Shown: positions 34,942 to 44,076 of the stretch, piece after piece | Position numbering within the stretch: position 1 is the first letter of the stretch | How the letters are laid out: each line of letters opens with the position of its first letter | From: Denitrobaculum sp965225735 | GTDB taxonomy: Bacteria > Pseudomonadota > Alphaproteobacteria > Kiloniellales > Kiloniellaceae | DNA: 64,000 nucleotides | Direction: 5' to 3' | Assembly (NCBI GenBank): GCA_965225735.1 | Contig: CBDDBN010000025.1 | Coordinates: 310,001 to 374,000 of the forward strand | Program-made: the position numbers and the translations under genes | The notes under the pieces: generated by a model | Databases searched by the model: none | What the model was told of the DNA's origin: nothing | The model's input: the letters and a program-made list of their open reading frames with translations, nothing else

Positions 34942-35838
34942 ATGACCTCGACCCGCCATCTCCCTTCGCTCGCGGTTCTGCGCAGCTTCGAAGCCGCCGC
35001 GCGCCATGAGAGTTTCACCCACGCGGCCGAAGAACTCAATCTTACGCAGGGCGCCATTAGCCGTCAGGTGAAAGAACTGGAAGAAACGATCGGCGCGTCG
35101 CTGTTTCGCCGCGAAGGCCGGAGCGTGAGATTGACCCAGACCGGCTTCGATCTGGCGCGGTCCTTGTCGTCGGATCTGGAGAGCCTGCGGAACAGCATCT
35201 CCGAGGCGATGGCCGCGGGCAAGGGACGCAGCCTCTTGAAGCTCGCGGTGCTGCCGACCTTTTGCGATCGATGGCTGGTGCCGCGGCTCAGCGATTTCCT
35301 GTCCCGTCATCCTGAAATCCAACTCAGCATCGCCACCCGCGACCGGCCTTTCAATCTGTCGGAGGAGCGCTTCGACATGGCGATCCACTTCGGGCGCGAC
35401 GACTGGCCGGGCGGGCACCTAACCCACCTGTGCAGCGAAACGCTGTTCGCCGTAGCCTCGCCGGCGTTTCGCGATCGCCACGAGATCGAAGATCCGGCTG
35501 ACCTCACGCGCGTGCCGCTTCTGCAGCTCGAGACCCGGGCGGGCGCCTGGTCCGACTGGTTCGCCTTTTGCGGGCTGGCACAAAGGAACGAACCGCCCAG
35601 CATTCAGTTCGACCAGTTCTCTACGATCATCACCGCCGCCAAGCATGGGCTGGGGGCCGCGCTCTTGCCGAGCTACCTGATCGAACCGGAGCTGCAAAGC
35701 GGCAGCCTCGTACGGCTCGTGGAAAAGGAACTCTCGACGGATAACAGCTACTGCGTGGTCGCGGCGAGCAAAGACCCGCCCGTCAATGTCCGGAAGATGA
35801 CGCAGTGGCTGCTGGAAAACCTAAAGTCGCTCTCTTGA
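34942..35838 (+). CDS. LysR-family regulator (GcvA-like)
   Basis: The 298-residue LysR regulator has HTH LAVLRSFEAAARHESFTHAA and LTQGAISRQVKELEE, and the GcvA/AmpR-type effector domain (LAVLPTFCDRWLVPRL, GLGAALLPSYL). It is divergent from the saccharopine-dehydrogenase-like operon (115-base AT-rich gap) and is the obvious candidate regulator of that operon. Its stop is separated from the convergent tctA gene by only eight bases. Confidence 0.9.
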   Translation: MTSTRHLPSLAVLRSFEAAARHESFTHAAEELNLTQGAISRQVKELEETIGASLFRREGRSVRLTQTGFDLARSLSSDLESLRNSISEAMAAGKGRSLLKLAVLPTFCDRWLVPRLSDFLSRHPEIQLSIATRDRPFNLSEERFDMAIHFGRDDWPGGHLTHLCSETLFAVASPAFRDRHEIEDPADLTRVPLLQLETRAGAWSDWFAFCGLAQRNEPPSIQFDQFSTIITAAKHGLGAALLPSYLIEPELQSGSLVRLVEKELSTDNSYCVVAASKDPPVNVRKMTQWLLENLKSLS

Positions 35839-35846
35839 CCGTCTCT

Positions 35847-37358
35847 CTATTCCTCGTTTGTCGCGTTCTGTTTTAACGCCTTCGCCGCGCGTAGGCTCGT
35901 GTGCACAATCGCGAAGACGGTGACGGCAGTCAGCACCCAGAAGACCCAGGTGATCGGTCCGCGGAACAGGATCTCGGGCGAGCCACCGGACATCAGCATG
36001 GCCTGACGGAAATTATCTTCGAGCAACGGTCCCAGAATGAAGGCGATCAGGAAGGGCGCGGCCGGGATCCCGTAGCGCAACATTACGAAGCCGAGCCAGC
36101 CCACTGCAAACATCACCCCGACATCGAAGACGTTGTTGTTCACGGCGTAGCAGCCGTAGACGCAGAGCACCATGACCAACGGAAAGAGGATCCCGCGCGG
36201 AATATCGGCAACATAACGAAAGACCCGGATCGCCGCACCGCCGATGAAGAACAGCGCCACGGAACTGACAATCAGGCCGACGAAAAGCCCGTAGATGAGA
36301 TCCACGTTCAGAACGAACATCATGGGACCGGGCTGCAGGCCGTGGATCATGAAGGCGCCGATGATGATGGCGGTGATCACATCGCCCGGAATGCCCAACG
36401 CGAGCAGCGGGATCAGGGTCGCACCGGCGACGCCGTTGTTGCCGGCCTCCGAGGCCGCGACGCCTTCGATCTCGCCCTTGCCGAAATTGTCGCGGTTGGG
36501 CGAGGTTCGGCGGGCTTCACTGTAGGAGAGAAAGGCCGAGGGTGCGGCGCCGATGCCTGGGATACTGCCAAGAAAGGCGCCAATCGCCGAACCGCGGGCG
36601 ATGGTCTTGAAGCAGCGCTTGTACTCGGCAAAGCTGACGCTGTGCCGGCCCAGACCTCTGACGTTGCCGTCGTGGCCGTGGGGGCTCCAGACCATCGACA
36701 GGATTTCGGGAATGGCGAAGAGACCGATCAGGACAGCAATGAAGTTCAGCCCGCCCATGAGGTTCGGATCGTTGAAATTAAAGCGGTTGGTGCCGTAGAC
36801 CAGATCCAGGCCCACAGTCGCCAGCAGCAGACCCAGAACCGCCGAGATCATACCTTTCAGCAAGCTGTCTCCCGACACACCGGCAATGATGGTCAGCGAG
36901 AAAAGGATCAGCGTGAAGAACTCCGGCGGCCCGAAACTCAACGCGAAGGACGCCAGCCAGCCGGCGAAGAGAATGAGCGCAAGGTTCGAAAAGAGATCCG
37001 CCGTGCAGGAGGCATAGAGCGCCATGGTGAGGGCGCGCCCGGCCTCACCCTTTTCCGCCATCGGGTATCCGTCCAGCACCGTGGCGCTGGAAGCCGGTGT
37101 GCCCGGGGTCTTGATGAGAATGGCCGGAATGGATCCTCCGAAGATGCCGCCCTTGTAAACGCCGAGCAGCAAAAGGATCCCGGTGACCGGCTGCATCGCA
37201 AAAGTGAACGGCAGCGTCAGGGCCACGGCCATGGTTGCCGACAGGCCCGGGATCGCGCCCGCGACCGTGCCGATCGCCACGCCCACGATCAAGGCCAGGA
37301 TGGCCTCGAAATTCGAGACCACCGCCAGGCCGGTCATGATGTTGTCGAAGAAACTCAC
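35847..37358 (-). CDS. tctA: Tripartite tricarboxylate transporter large membrane subunit
   Basis: The 503-residue, ~12-helix protein of the TctA family has the signatures GAIPGLSATMAVALTLPFTF (~31-50), YKGGIFGGSIPAILIKTPGT, GSIPGIGAAPSAFLSYSEA and GIPGDVITAIIIGAFMIHGLQPGP. It forms the transport channel with TctB and works with the periplasmic TctC. The start GTG overlaps the tctB stop (GTGA). Confidence 0.95.
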   Translation of the reverse strand: MSFFDNIMTGLAVVSNFEAILALIVGVAIGTVAGAIPGLSATMAVALTLPFTFAMQPVTGILLLLGVYKGGIFGGSIPAILIKTPGTPASSATVLDGYPMAEKGEAGRALTMALYASCTADLFSNLALILFAGWLASFALSFGPPEFFTLILFSLTIIAGVSGDSLLKGMISAVLGLLLATVGLDLVYGTNRFNFNDPNLMGGLNFIAVLIGLFAIPEILSMVWSPHGHDGNVRGLGRHSVSFAEYKRCFKTIARGSAIGAFLGSIPGIGAAPSAFLSYSEARRTSPNRDNFGKGEIEGVAASEAGNNGVAGATLIPLLALGIPGDVITAIIIGAFMIHGLQPGPMMFVLNVDLIYGLFVGLIVSSVALFFIGGAAIRVFRYVADIPRGILFPLVMVLCVYGCYAVNNNVFDVGVMFAVGWLGFVMLRYGIPAAPFLIAFILGPLLEDNFRQAMLMSGGSPEILFRGPITWVFWVLTAVTVFAIVHTSLRAAKALKQNATNEE

Positions 37359-37837
37359 GGCAGCCTCACAAAGTCACCCTGCGGGATGGCGACGCCGGCC
37401 ACGTGGGCGAAGAAAGCATAGAGAATGAGAGGAACGAAGACCGCCGCCAGAACCGCCGCAACCGGATGCCGCGTCTTGATCAGAAAGGCCAGGGCGGCAA
37501 AGGCGAGCATCGACGTCCAAACCATCCCGATCACCGGTGCGGCCAGGACATAGAGCACCATCAACACGGCCATGAGTCCGAGACGGATTGGAGCGCCACC
37601 CACGCCACCGAGAAAGCTCTCGTGGTTCTCGTTGTCCAAGCGGCGCGAGGTCAGCAGCAGACCGATACCGCCCAACGCCAGAAGCGCCGCCAGGATGCGC
37701 GGCCAGAACAAAGGCGACAGTACGATGTTCTGAACATTGCTGGGCGACGTGACGCCGTAGGGAATGCCGACGAGATAGAGAAAGATGGCGAAGAGGATCG
37801 CCGCAACGCCGATTTGTCTGTGGGATTTCGCGGACAC
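37355..37837 (-). CDS. tctB: Tripartite tricarboxylate transporter small membrane subunit
   Basis: The small TctB-type protein has four predicted helices, starting with IGVAAILFAIFLYLVG; later helices include ILAALLALGGIGLLLTS and AALAFLIKTRHPVAAVLAAV. The start is uncertain: GTG 37837 gives 160 residues with a G-rich stretch upstream, GTG 37873 adds 12 residues but runs into the hairpin at 37877-37910. TctB is poorly conserved, so the call relies on topology and on lying between tctC and tctA. Confidence 0.85.
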   Translation of the reverse strand: MSAKSHRQIGVAAILFAIFLYLVGIPYGVTSPSNVQNIVLSPLFWPRILAALLALGGIGLLLTSRRLDNENHESFLGGVGGAPIRLGLMAVLMVLYVLAAPVIGMVWTSMLAFAALAFLIKTRHPVAAVLAAVFVPLILYAFFAHVAGVAIPQGDFVRLP

Positions 37838-37876
37838 CTCGCCCCCCAGTCCGAAGGATCGTGCTCGAAGCACTTC

Positions 37877-37910
37877 GGGCGGCCCGAACGCTACAGGTTC
37901 CGGGCCGCCC
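37877..37910 (-). terminator. Intercistronic hairpin between tctC and tctB
   Basis: GGGCGGCCCGAA (37877-37888) pairs with TTCCGGGCCGCCC (37898-37910), 12 bp with one bulge. No T run follows on the minus strand. Such hairpins after binding-protein genes protect the upstream message or lower downstream expression. Confidence 0.6.
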
Positions 37911-37935
37911 TCAAACGCTTAACTCCAGGGGTTTA

Positions 37936-38913
37936 TCAGCCCTCGATCCTCATGCCCAGCTCATCGACCAGCTTGCGGAAGATGTTGTACTGACCCTCGA
38001 TAAAGCTCTGGCTTTCCGCGGGGTCCATGAGGCGAATGATCGAACCGCGGGCTTCCATCTTGCTGCGGAAACCTTCGTCTTCCGTCGCGGTCTTCATCCA
38101 GCCGCCCCACTTTTCGGCGACATCATCGGGAAGATCGTCGGGACCGGCGATGCCCGTCCAGCCGACGAGCTGCTGCAAGGCCGGCTTACCGAGATCGACC
38201 GAGGTCGGCGCGTCGAAACCGGCGACCGGCTCCGAGGTCGTGACCATAAGCGGACGAAGCTGCTTGTTGGAGACGAAGCTCGCCAGCGCGGAGGAGTTGG
38301 TGCAGATAAAGGTCGCCGTGCCGTTCAGGACTGCGGTGGCTGCTGCCCCGCCGCCCTTCAGCGGAATATGAGTCGCAGCCTCCAAGGGATTTTCGATGCC
38401 AAATTCTTTCAGCACCATTGCACCAGCCAGATGCAGCAGCGAACCGACACCCGAAGAGCTGTAGCTCGCGCCACCGGATTTGACCTTGGCAATCAGTTGA
38501 TCCATCGAGGTGATGTCGGAACCCGCATTCACCGCGCAGGCGACCGGATTGATCTCGTAGACACCGACGAAGCGGAAATCGTCCAGCGTGTAGGGAAGCG
38601 TCGCCTTCATCGCCGGGTTCACCGAGTGGGAACCGACACGCGCGAACAGCAGGGTATAGCCGTCGGCCTTGGCATTCTGAACAGCGACCGAACCGGTTGC
38701 ACCGCCGGCGCCGGTCTTGTTGACCATGACCAGAGGCTTGCCAACCGCGTTGCCCAGCGGTTCGGCAATTGTTCGCGCCGAAATATCCGTCGCGCCGCCG
38801 GGGCCGTAAGGAATCACCATATTGACGGGGCGCTCGGGGTACTCCGCCTGCGCGGCGGTAAAGGAAACGGCGAGCGCTGCCGCTGCGGCAACCCCCTTGA
38901 TCACGTACTTCAT
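37936..38913 (-). CDS. tctC: Tripartite tricarboxylate transporter periplasmic binding protein
   Basis: The 325-residue Bug/TctC receptor has a signal peptide (KYVIKGVAAAAALAVSFTA with cleavage near AQA, residues ~1-21). The mature part has YPERPVNMVIPYGPGGATD (the family carboxylate-binding loop), KTGAGGATGSVAVQNAKADG and the later SSSGVGSLLHLAGAM. ATG 38913 has GGAGG seven bases upstream. It binds a di- or tricarboxylate; neighbours (fumarase, FrdA-like) favour a C4-C6 acid. Divergent from a LysR gene. Confidence 0.94.
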   Translation of the reverse strand: MKYVIKGVAAAAALAVSFTAAQAEYPERPVNMVIPYGPGGATDISARTIAEPLGNAVGKPLVMVNKTGAGGATGSVAVQNAKADGYTLLFARVGSHSVNPAMKATLPYTLDDFRFVGVYEINPVACAVNAGSDITSMDQLIAKVKSGGASYSSSGVGSLLHLAGAMVLKEFGIENPLEAATHIPLKGGGAAATAVLNGTATFICTNSSALASFVSNKQLRPLMVTTSEPVAGFDAPTSVDLGKPALQQLVGWTGIAGPDDLPDDVAEKWGGWMKTATEDEGFRSKMEARGSIIRLMDPAESQSFIEGQYNIFRKLVDELGMRIEG

Positions 38914-39038
38914 GTCGGCTCCTCCCATGTCATTTGTTCGATTGTTGTTTCATTTCACTGGACTGACTATAGCAGCCAGATCCGAGTTTTGATCGATTGA
39001 CTTAGGTTATGAGTAAGTATATTTTTATAAAAGATACA

Positions 39039-39063
39039 AATTTTTACATAATATGTAAAAATT
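39039..39063. promoter_or_regulatory. 11-bp inverted repeat before the tct-linked LysR gene
   Basis: AATTTTTACAT (39039-39049) and ATGTAAAAATT (39053-39063) are perfect arms with a 3-base spacer, 14 bases before the LysR start and within a very AT-rich 160-base divergent region. Outer GTAAGT/ACTTAC arms extend the symmetry. Probable autoregulatory operator. Confidence 0.55.
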
Positions 39064-39077
39064 ACTTACACTAAATC

Positions 39078-39992
39078 ATGTCCATCCGAAACCTCAAGAC
39101 TCTGATCGCCGTGGCCGACAACGGCACCTTCACCGCCGCCGCCGATGCGGTGTTCGTGACACATGCGGCCGTCAGCCAGCAGATGAAAGCGCTGGAGGAC
39201 GAGTGGAACGTGGTCATGTTCGACCGTTCCAAACGCACGCCTGAGTTCACACCGCTCGGCCGCGCATTGGTCGCCCGGGCACGGGAAATCGTCGCCGCCT
39301 ACGACGGTATCGTCCCTTCCGTACTGGGAGACGACGGCTTTCGCGGAGAACTCACTCTAGGCGCGATCCCGACGACCCTGACCGCCCTCGTCCCATTCTC
39401 GGTCGCCATGCTGAAACAGGATCACAAGGTGCTTCACGTCCGGGTCGTTCCCGGCCTCACGACCGACCTGGTTTCGCAGGTCGAGCGCGGTGCCTTGGAC
39501 GCCGCAATCGTGACCAAGCCCCCAATCATGCCCAGCCGTCACCAGTGGCATGAGATCGCGCAAGAACCGATGGAGCTTCTGGCCTCCCAAGAGGTCGAAA
39601 GCGACGACCCCATCGAGCTGCTGAAAACCAATCCCTACATCCGCTTCTCACGCCAGGCAGTGGTCGGCGCCATGATCGAGCAGTGGCTTCAGGATCGCGG
39701 CATCGAGGTTTCGGACAGCATGGAGCTGGAAAACCTGGACGCCATCTCGAGCATGGTCTTCGCCAACCTCGGCGTCTCCATCGCGCCCAGCCGCTGCGTG
39801 GTCACCCCGAACCCGCTGCCACTCAAGCGCATCCCCATCGAACCGGATCCCTGGGTCCGGGCTCTCGGTCTGCTGACGCGTGCCGACAACGTGAAGCTGC
39901 GCGTGCTCGAAGTTCTGCTCGAGAAACTGCGCGACGCGGTCGAAATCGGTGAGTTCGATCCCTTAAAGTTATCAGGCCAGAGTCGCGTATGA
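39078..39992 (+). CDS. LysR-family regulator divergent from tctCBA
   Basis: The 304-residue LysR regulator has HTH LKTLIAVADNGTFTAAADAV and THAAVSQQMKALEDEW, and an ordinary effector domain (GELTLGAIPTTLTALVPFSV). The stop overlaps the start of the TauE gene by ATGA, so regulator and permease are coupled. It is the likely controller of tctCBA. Confidence 0.92.
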   Translation: MSIRNLKTLIAVADNGTFTAAADAVFVTHAAVSQQMKALEDEWNVVMFDRSKRTPEFTPLGRALVARAREIVAAYDGIVPSVLGDDGFRGELTLGAIPTTLTALVPFSVAMLKQDHKVLHVRVVPGLTTDLVSQVERGALDAAIVTKPPIMPSRHQWHEIAQEPMELLASQEVESDDPIELLKTNPYIRFSRQAVVGAMIEQWLQDRGIEVSDSMELENLDAISSMVFANLGVSIAPSRCVVTPNPLPLKRIPIEPDPWVRALGLLTRADNVKLRVLEVLLEKLRDAVEIGEFDPLKLSGQSRV

Positions 39993-40726
39993 CGCTGGAG
40001 GTGGTTCTGTTTCTGACGGCCGGCGCGGCGGCTGGCGGCTTCATCAACGGATTGGCGGGTTTCGGCACCTCCCTCTTCGCACTCGGCTGGTGGCTGCAGG
40101 TCATGCCACCTGTGCAGGCCGTTGCCCTGTCGCTGATCATGTCCGTGCTCAGCGGCATCCAGGGTGTGGTGCTGGTTCGTAAGTCGATCGAGTGGCCCCG
40201 ATTGGGCCGATTTCTGCTGCCAGCGTTAATCGGCATCCCCATCGGATTGCAGCTTTTGCATCAAGTAGACGCCGGCCTGCTGAAGATCGTGGTCGCGGCC
40301 TTCCTGCTGCTTTACGGCGGCTTCTTCACCTTCCGAAAGGGCCTGCCGAACCTGACCCGGCGCACACCCTTCGTCGACGCGGGCGTCGGTTTTGTCGGCG
40401 GTATTCTTGGCGCCATCGCGGGCCTCTCCGGCGCACTGCCAACCATGTGGTGTTCGCTGAGGTCCTGGAGCAAGAGCGAACAGCGTGCGGTACTGCAGCC
40501 CTACAATGTGGTGGTGCTGGGTCTCTCTGCGGCAGTACTGGCCTGGGACGGGATTTACGATCTGCAGCTGCTGATCTCGATTGCCATCGCCCTGCCGGCC
40601 ACGATGATCGCGGCGCAGATCGGCATCGCGGTGTTTAAGAAGCTCACCGATTGGCAGTTCCGCCGTTTGCTGATCGCCATGATGTTCCTCTCCGGCGCGA
40701 TCCTGCTGATCCGCGAACTGATCTAA
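39989..40726 (+). CDS. TauE/SafE-family sulfite/organic-anion permease
   Basis: The 245-residue, seven- to eight-helix protein has the family N-terminal GAAAGGFINGLAGFGTSLFAL and the repeat-like FVGGILGAIAGLSGALPTMW. Members move sulfite, sulfoacetate or other organic anions; here co-translation with a tct-linked LysR suggests a carboxylate or its breakdown product. It ends eight bases before the convergent fumarase operon. Confidence 0.88.
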   Translation: MTLEVVLFLTAGAAAGGFINGLAGFGTSLFALGWWLQVMPPVQAVALSLIMSVLSGIQGVVLVRKSIEWPRLGRFLLPALIGIPIGLQLLHQVDAGLLKIVVAAFLLLYGGFFTFRKGLPNLTRRTPFVDAGVGFVGGILGAIAGLSGALPTMWCSLRSWSKSEQRAVLQPYNVVVLGLSAAVLAWDGIYDLQLLISIAIALPATMIAAQIGIAVFKKLTDWQFRRLLIAMMFLSGAILLIRELI

Positions 40727-40734
40727 CGAGCAAA

Positions 40735-41424
40735 CTAGATCACTTCGTCCGTCCGGTCGTCGGTCTCACCGAAGCGTTTCAGAACCGCGGGCTTGGTTCC
40801 TTCGTAGACCTTTTCGAGGCCGGCGGCGATCTTGGCGTTTTCCCGTTCGAAGAGGCAGTTGCCTTCCAGGTCGGAAGCCACGATGAAGGGGCCCATGTTG
40901 TTGCACTTAAGCACCCACATGGCCTGGGCCATGCCCAGCTCTTCGTTCCAGTGCACCGCCTCGACATTCTCGACGCCGCGCCCCAGCAGTGCGCCGGTGC
41001 CGTAGCCGACCGTGGTCAGATAGATCGCACCATTGGGCACGAAGTGCGCCTTATAGTCCTCCGAACTCATGCCGCCCTTACCGACAATCAGCTTGGCGCC
41101 GGATTTGGCCATCCACTCACCGATCCACTTCGAAAAACGGAAGGAAGCGGTGGCCGTAACGGCGCCCATCGTGAAGCTGCCATCGTCATTGATGGTTGCC
41201 GCCGGCGAGCAGTGGAAGTTTGCCGCGCTGTCCGCAGGCAGCTCCATGGGGATGTTGGCCTTGTCTTCCAGCGCGCGTTTGTAGACGCCCTCGCGCGCCG
41301 TGTACATCAGCCCGTCCAGGTAGACGATGTCGCCCAGTTTGAGCTCAGCCAGCGCTTCCGCACTCGGGGTCGTGCTCAGGCGGACTTTACGTGTGCCGGC
41401 TGTTCCGTTGCTGGCATCTGCCAT
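40735..41424 (-). CDS. Class I fumarase/tartrate dehydratase beta subunit
   Basis: The 229-residue Fe-S hydro-lyase beta subunit has LKLGDIVYLDGLMYTAREGV, the GKGGMSSEDYKAHF block, YLTTVGYGTGALLG and WNEELGMAQAMWVLKCNNMG. ATG 41424 has AGGGAG eight bases upstream and lies inside the 3' end of the alpha gene (49-base overlap). With the alpha subunit it should hydrate fumarate, mesaconate or dehydrate tartrate; the family does not tell which. Last gene of the operon. Confidence 0.9.
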   Translation of the reverse strand: MADASNGTAGTRKVRLSTTPSAEALAELKLGDIVYLDGLMYTAREGVYKRALEDKANIPMELPADSAANFHCSPAATINDDGSFTMGAVTATASFRFSKWIGEWMAKSGAKLIVGKGGMSSEDYKAHFVPNGAIYLTTVGYGTGALLGRGVENVEAVHWNEELGMAQAMWVLKCNNMGPFIVASDLEGNCLFERENAKIAAGLEKVYEGTKPAVLKRFGETDDRTDEVI

Positions 41425-42350
41425 CCCACAGTCTCCCTGCGTTGATAAGGGGTGAACCATTCAGGATCCGTGCGGTACTCGACATGACCGTCGGCGTGAA
41501 TGCGTGCGACCGCACGGCGCGAGGAAAGGCAGAAGGCATGGACGCTCATCTGCATGCCGCCAGTGTGGCAATAACCCACTTCGATATGACAGTCGATCAC
41601 CATGGACTTGCCGACAAAACCCATGGCGCCCATGCCGATGGAATTGCCAAGGTCTTTAAACTCCTCCTCCAGCGCCGCGATCTTAGGATCCGGGTTCCGG
41701 TCGCCCACGGTCCGCAGGCAGGCCGCGCGTTTTCCCAGCACCATACAGGTGTCCTTGGAACCCCCCAGACCGATTCCGATGATCGCCGGCTGGCAGGCAA
41801 GACCCCGCTTGCCGAAGGCCACCAGGCTATCCAGGAAGAAACGCTTGATACCCTCGATGCCATCGGAGGGAAAAAGCATCCGGTAGTCGGTGCCGAAAAG
41901 CCCGCCCTTATGCACCGTCGTCAGGTCGATCCAGTCGCCATCAGGCTCGAAGCCGTATTCGATCTCAGGCGCGTTGATTCCGACGTTGTTGTCATGGTCG
42001 GTTCGCCAAAGCGGATGTACGCGATTGGGCCGGAGCGGCACGTTTCTGGTGGCGTCTGCCGTGGCACGCCGCAGCGCTTCCTCGAGAGCCACGGGTCCGC
42101 CGTCGATCCGCGCTTCATTGCCCATCTTGACGTACCAGCGGGGGCAGCCGGTGTCGCCGCACATGGCACGGCTGTCTTCCTTTGCGGCCTCGTAGTTTTC
42201 GAGCATGGCCTGCAGCACGAAGGAGGAGAGATCGCCGTCCTCCGCCGCGGCCGTCGCCTTGAGGCCTGTGAGATAGTCCTCCGGGATCTCGATGGCCGCC
42301 TTGCCCATCAGGGTTTCGGCGGTGGACTGGATGAGGTCTATCGGAATCAT
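41376..42350 (-). CDS. Class I fumarase/tartrate dehydratase alpha subunit
   Basis: The 324-residue catalytic subunit has cysteines placed for a [4Fe-4S] cluster: AMCGDTGCPRWYV (~63), GIGLGGSKDTCMVLGKRA (~195-212) and GYCHTGGMQM (~262). The two-subunit arrangement corresponds to TtdA/TtdB or archaeal-type fumarases. Start ATG overlaps the flavoprotein stop by four bases, so hydratase and oxidoreductase are produced together: an oxidised C4 product could be passed straight to hydration. Confidence 0.9.
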   Translation of the reverse strand: MIPIDLIQSTAETLMGKAAIEIPEDYLTGLKATAAAEDGDLSSFVLQAMLENYEAAKEDSRAMCGDTGCPRWYVKMGNEARIDGGPVALEEALRRATADATRNVPLRPNRVHPLWRTDHDNNVGINAPEIEYGFEPDGDWIDLTTVHKGGLFGTDYRMLFPSDGIEGIKRFFLDSLVAFGKRGLACQPAIIGIGLGGSKDTCMVLGKRAACLRTVGDRNPDPKIAALEEEFKDLGNSIGMGAMGFVGKSMVIDCHIEVGYCHTGGMQMSVHAFCLSSRRAVARIHADGHVEYRTDPEWFTPYQRRETVGWQMPATEQPAHVKSA

Positions 42351-44074
42351 TCGGCAGCCTCCGCATCGTCTTTCAAGATCGTTTCACCAGGCCGGACAAT
42401 GGTGAAGGCGACGGGCTCTCGTTCAACCGCCAAGCCTTCGCCCGACTGGCGCGCAACAGTGAAATAGGAACTTTCCAGGTCTCCGCTGTCGGGGAAGTCT
42501 TCCCGGTAATGCGCACCGCGGGAGTTCTCCCGGCTCAGCGCCGCCCGCGCGATAACTTCCGAGGTTTCGATCAGGCTCTGAACATTCAGCCAATCGTGCC
42601 AGGTCAGATTGAAAGCCAGATCGTCGCCCGCGATGCCCGTCTCGGCCAGCTCCGCACGAATCTCGGCGATCTTCGCCAGCCCGCGCTCCAGCCCGTAAGC
42701 CGTGCGCATCACCCCAACATCGTCCCACATGGCGTCCATCAGAGACCGTCGCAGAGCGTGGACGTTGCCGCTCGGGCGCCCCAAAGGCGTGCGGGCTCGG
42801 GCGATCTCGGCCTCCAGAACGCTTTCGTCCGGGTCGCGTAGCGCCCCCTTGGCTTCAGCCCCCATCACGTCGCCGGCGATGCCGCCATAGACGGTCGAGT
42901 TCGCTACGCCATTGCCACCCAGGCGGTTGGAGCCGTGCGCGCCGCCCGCATCCTCGCCGGCGACATAGAGGCCCGGCATCTCAGTCCGCGTGTCCGGATC
43001 CACCACGACACCGCCCATGAAATAGTGCGCCGTGGGCACCACCTCGACCTTGCCGCTGGCCAGATCGAAGCCACAGTCGGCGCAACGTTTGACCATGCCC
43101 TTGAACTTCCTGGCGACCACTTCAGGTCCAAGGTGGCTCATGGAGATGTAGACACCGCCGTTCGGCGAGACGTTGGACTTGCGCATCTCGTCATAGATGC
43201 CGCGGGAAACGATGTCGCGGGTGGCGCGCTCGCCCTTCTCGTCGATGTCGAGCATGAAGCGCTGTTCCGCGCCGTTCAGCAGATACCCGCCGGCGCCGCG
43301 CAAGCCCTCCTCCAGGACCGTACCGGTCATGCGTGTGTCTTCGCCCGCCAGCAGGCCGGTGGGATGGAACTGCACCATCTCCATGTCGCGCAGCGGCAGC
43401 CCGGCGCGCAGAGCCATGGCCAGGCCGTCCATGGCCTTGTCGCCCGACGGCGTGTGATAGCGGTACATGGTTGGTCCACCGCCCGTCGCCATCAGCACCG
43501 CCTTGGCACGGACCAAACGGAACTGACCGGTGCGAATATCGATGAAGAGCACGCCAGCGAGACCGGAGCCGTCCTTCGCCGGGATAAGGCCGATGGCGCG
43601 GTGCTCTTCCAAGCGTTCGAGGGGCCGAGCCAGCACCTGCTCCATGAGCCGGTTGATAATTTCGATCCCAGTCAGATCACCCTTGTGCACCGTACGGTCG
43701 AAGGTCTGCCCCGCGAAGGCCTTTTGATGCAGCGTCCCGTCCGGATTGCGGTCGAAGAAACAGCCGACTTCATTTTCCAGTTCGCGGATGCGGGTGACCG
43801 CCGTTTCGCAGAGCCGCCAGGCCATCTCCTGATGCGGCAACCACTTACCGCCCTGGATCGTGTCCATAAAGTGCCGCTCGACGGAATCGCCCTTGCCCAG
43901 CGCCACGTTGTAGCCGCCTTGCACCATCCGGGTGCAGCCGCACTTCCCGATAAGCCCCTTCACGGCGATGGTGATCTTGGCATCGGGCGCCGTTTGCTGG
44001 GCGTGAAGCGCGGCGAAGAGTCCCGCACCGCCGGTGCCGATGATCAGGATGTCGGTATCATGGCGTTCGAGCAT
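42347..44074 (-). CDS. Succinate dehydrogenase/fumarate reductase-like flavoprotein subunit
   Basis: The 575-residue FAD protein has a Rossmann start TDILIIGTGGAGLFAALHA, substrate-site MVQFHPTGLLAGEDTRMTG and the FAD-tail YVAGEDAGGAHGSNRLGGNG. In SdhA/FrdA the FAD is bound to the histidine of SHTVxAQGG; the matching segment here is GCTRMVQGG, so cysteine (C47) replaces that histidine. FAD is probably non-covalent, which in studied enzymes abolishes succinate oxidation but leaves fumarate reduction, or the substrate differs. ATG 44074 follows the anchor stop by two bases. Confidence 0.88.
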   Translation of the reverse strand: MLERHDTDILIIGTGGAGLFAALHAQQTAPDAKITIAVKGLIGKCGCTRMVQGGYNVALGKGDSVERHFMDTIQGGKWLPHQEMAWRLCETAVTRIRELENEVGCFFDRNPDGTLHQKAFAGQTFDRTVHKGDLTGIEIINRLMEQVLARPLERLEEHRAIGLIPAKDGSGLAGVLFIDIRTGQFRLVRAKAVLMATGGGPTMYRYHTPSGDKAMDGLAMALRAGLPLRDMEMVQFHPTGLLAGEDTRMTGTVLEEGLRGAGGYLLNGAEQRFMLDIDEKGERATRDIVSRGIYDEMRKSNVSPNGGVYISMSHLGPEVVARKFKGMVKRCADCGFDLASGKVEVVPTAHYFMGGVVVDPDTRTEMPGLYVAGEDAGGAHGSNRLGGNGVANSTVYGGIAGDVMGAEAKGALRDPDESVLEAEIARARTPLGRPSGNVHALRRSLMDAMWDDVGVMRTAYGLERGLAKIAEIRAELAETGIAGDDLAFNLTWHDWLNVQSLIETSEVIARAALSRENSRGAHYREDFPDSGDLESSYFTVARQSGEGLAVEREPVAFTIVRPGETILKDDAEAAE

Positions 44075-44076
44075 GA

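Noticed and set aside
35901..37421. 506-codon + strand frame antisense to tctA
   Set aside because: Typical shadow of a GC-rich membrane-protein gene; strongly charged, Gln/Asp/Arg-rich product.
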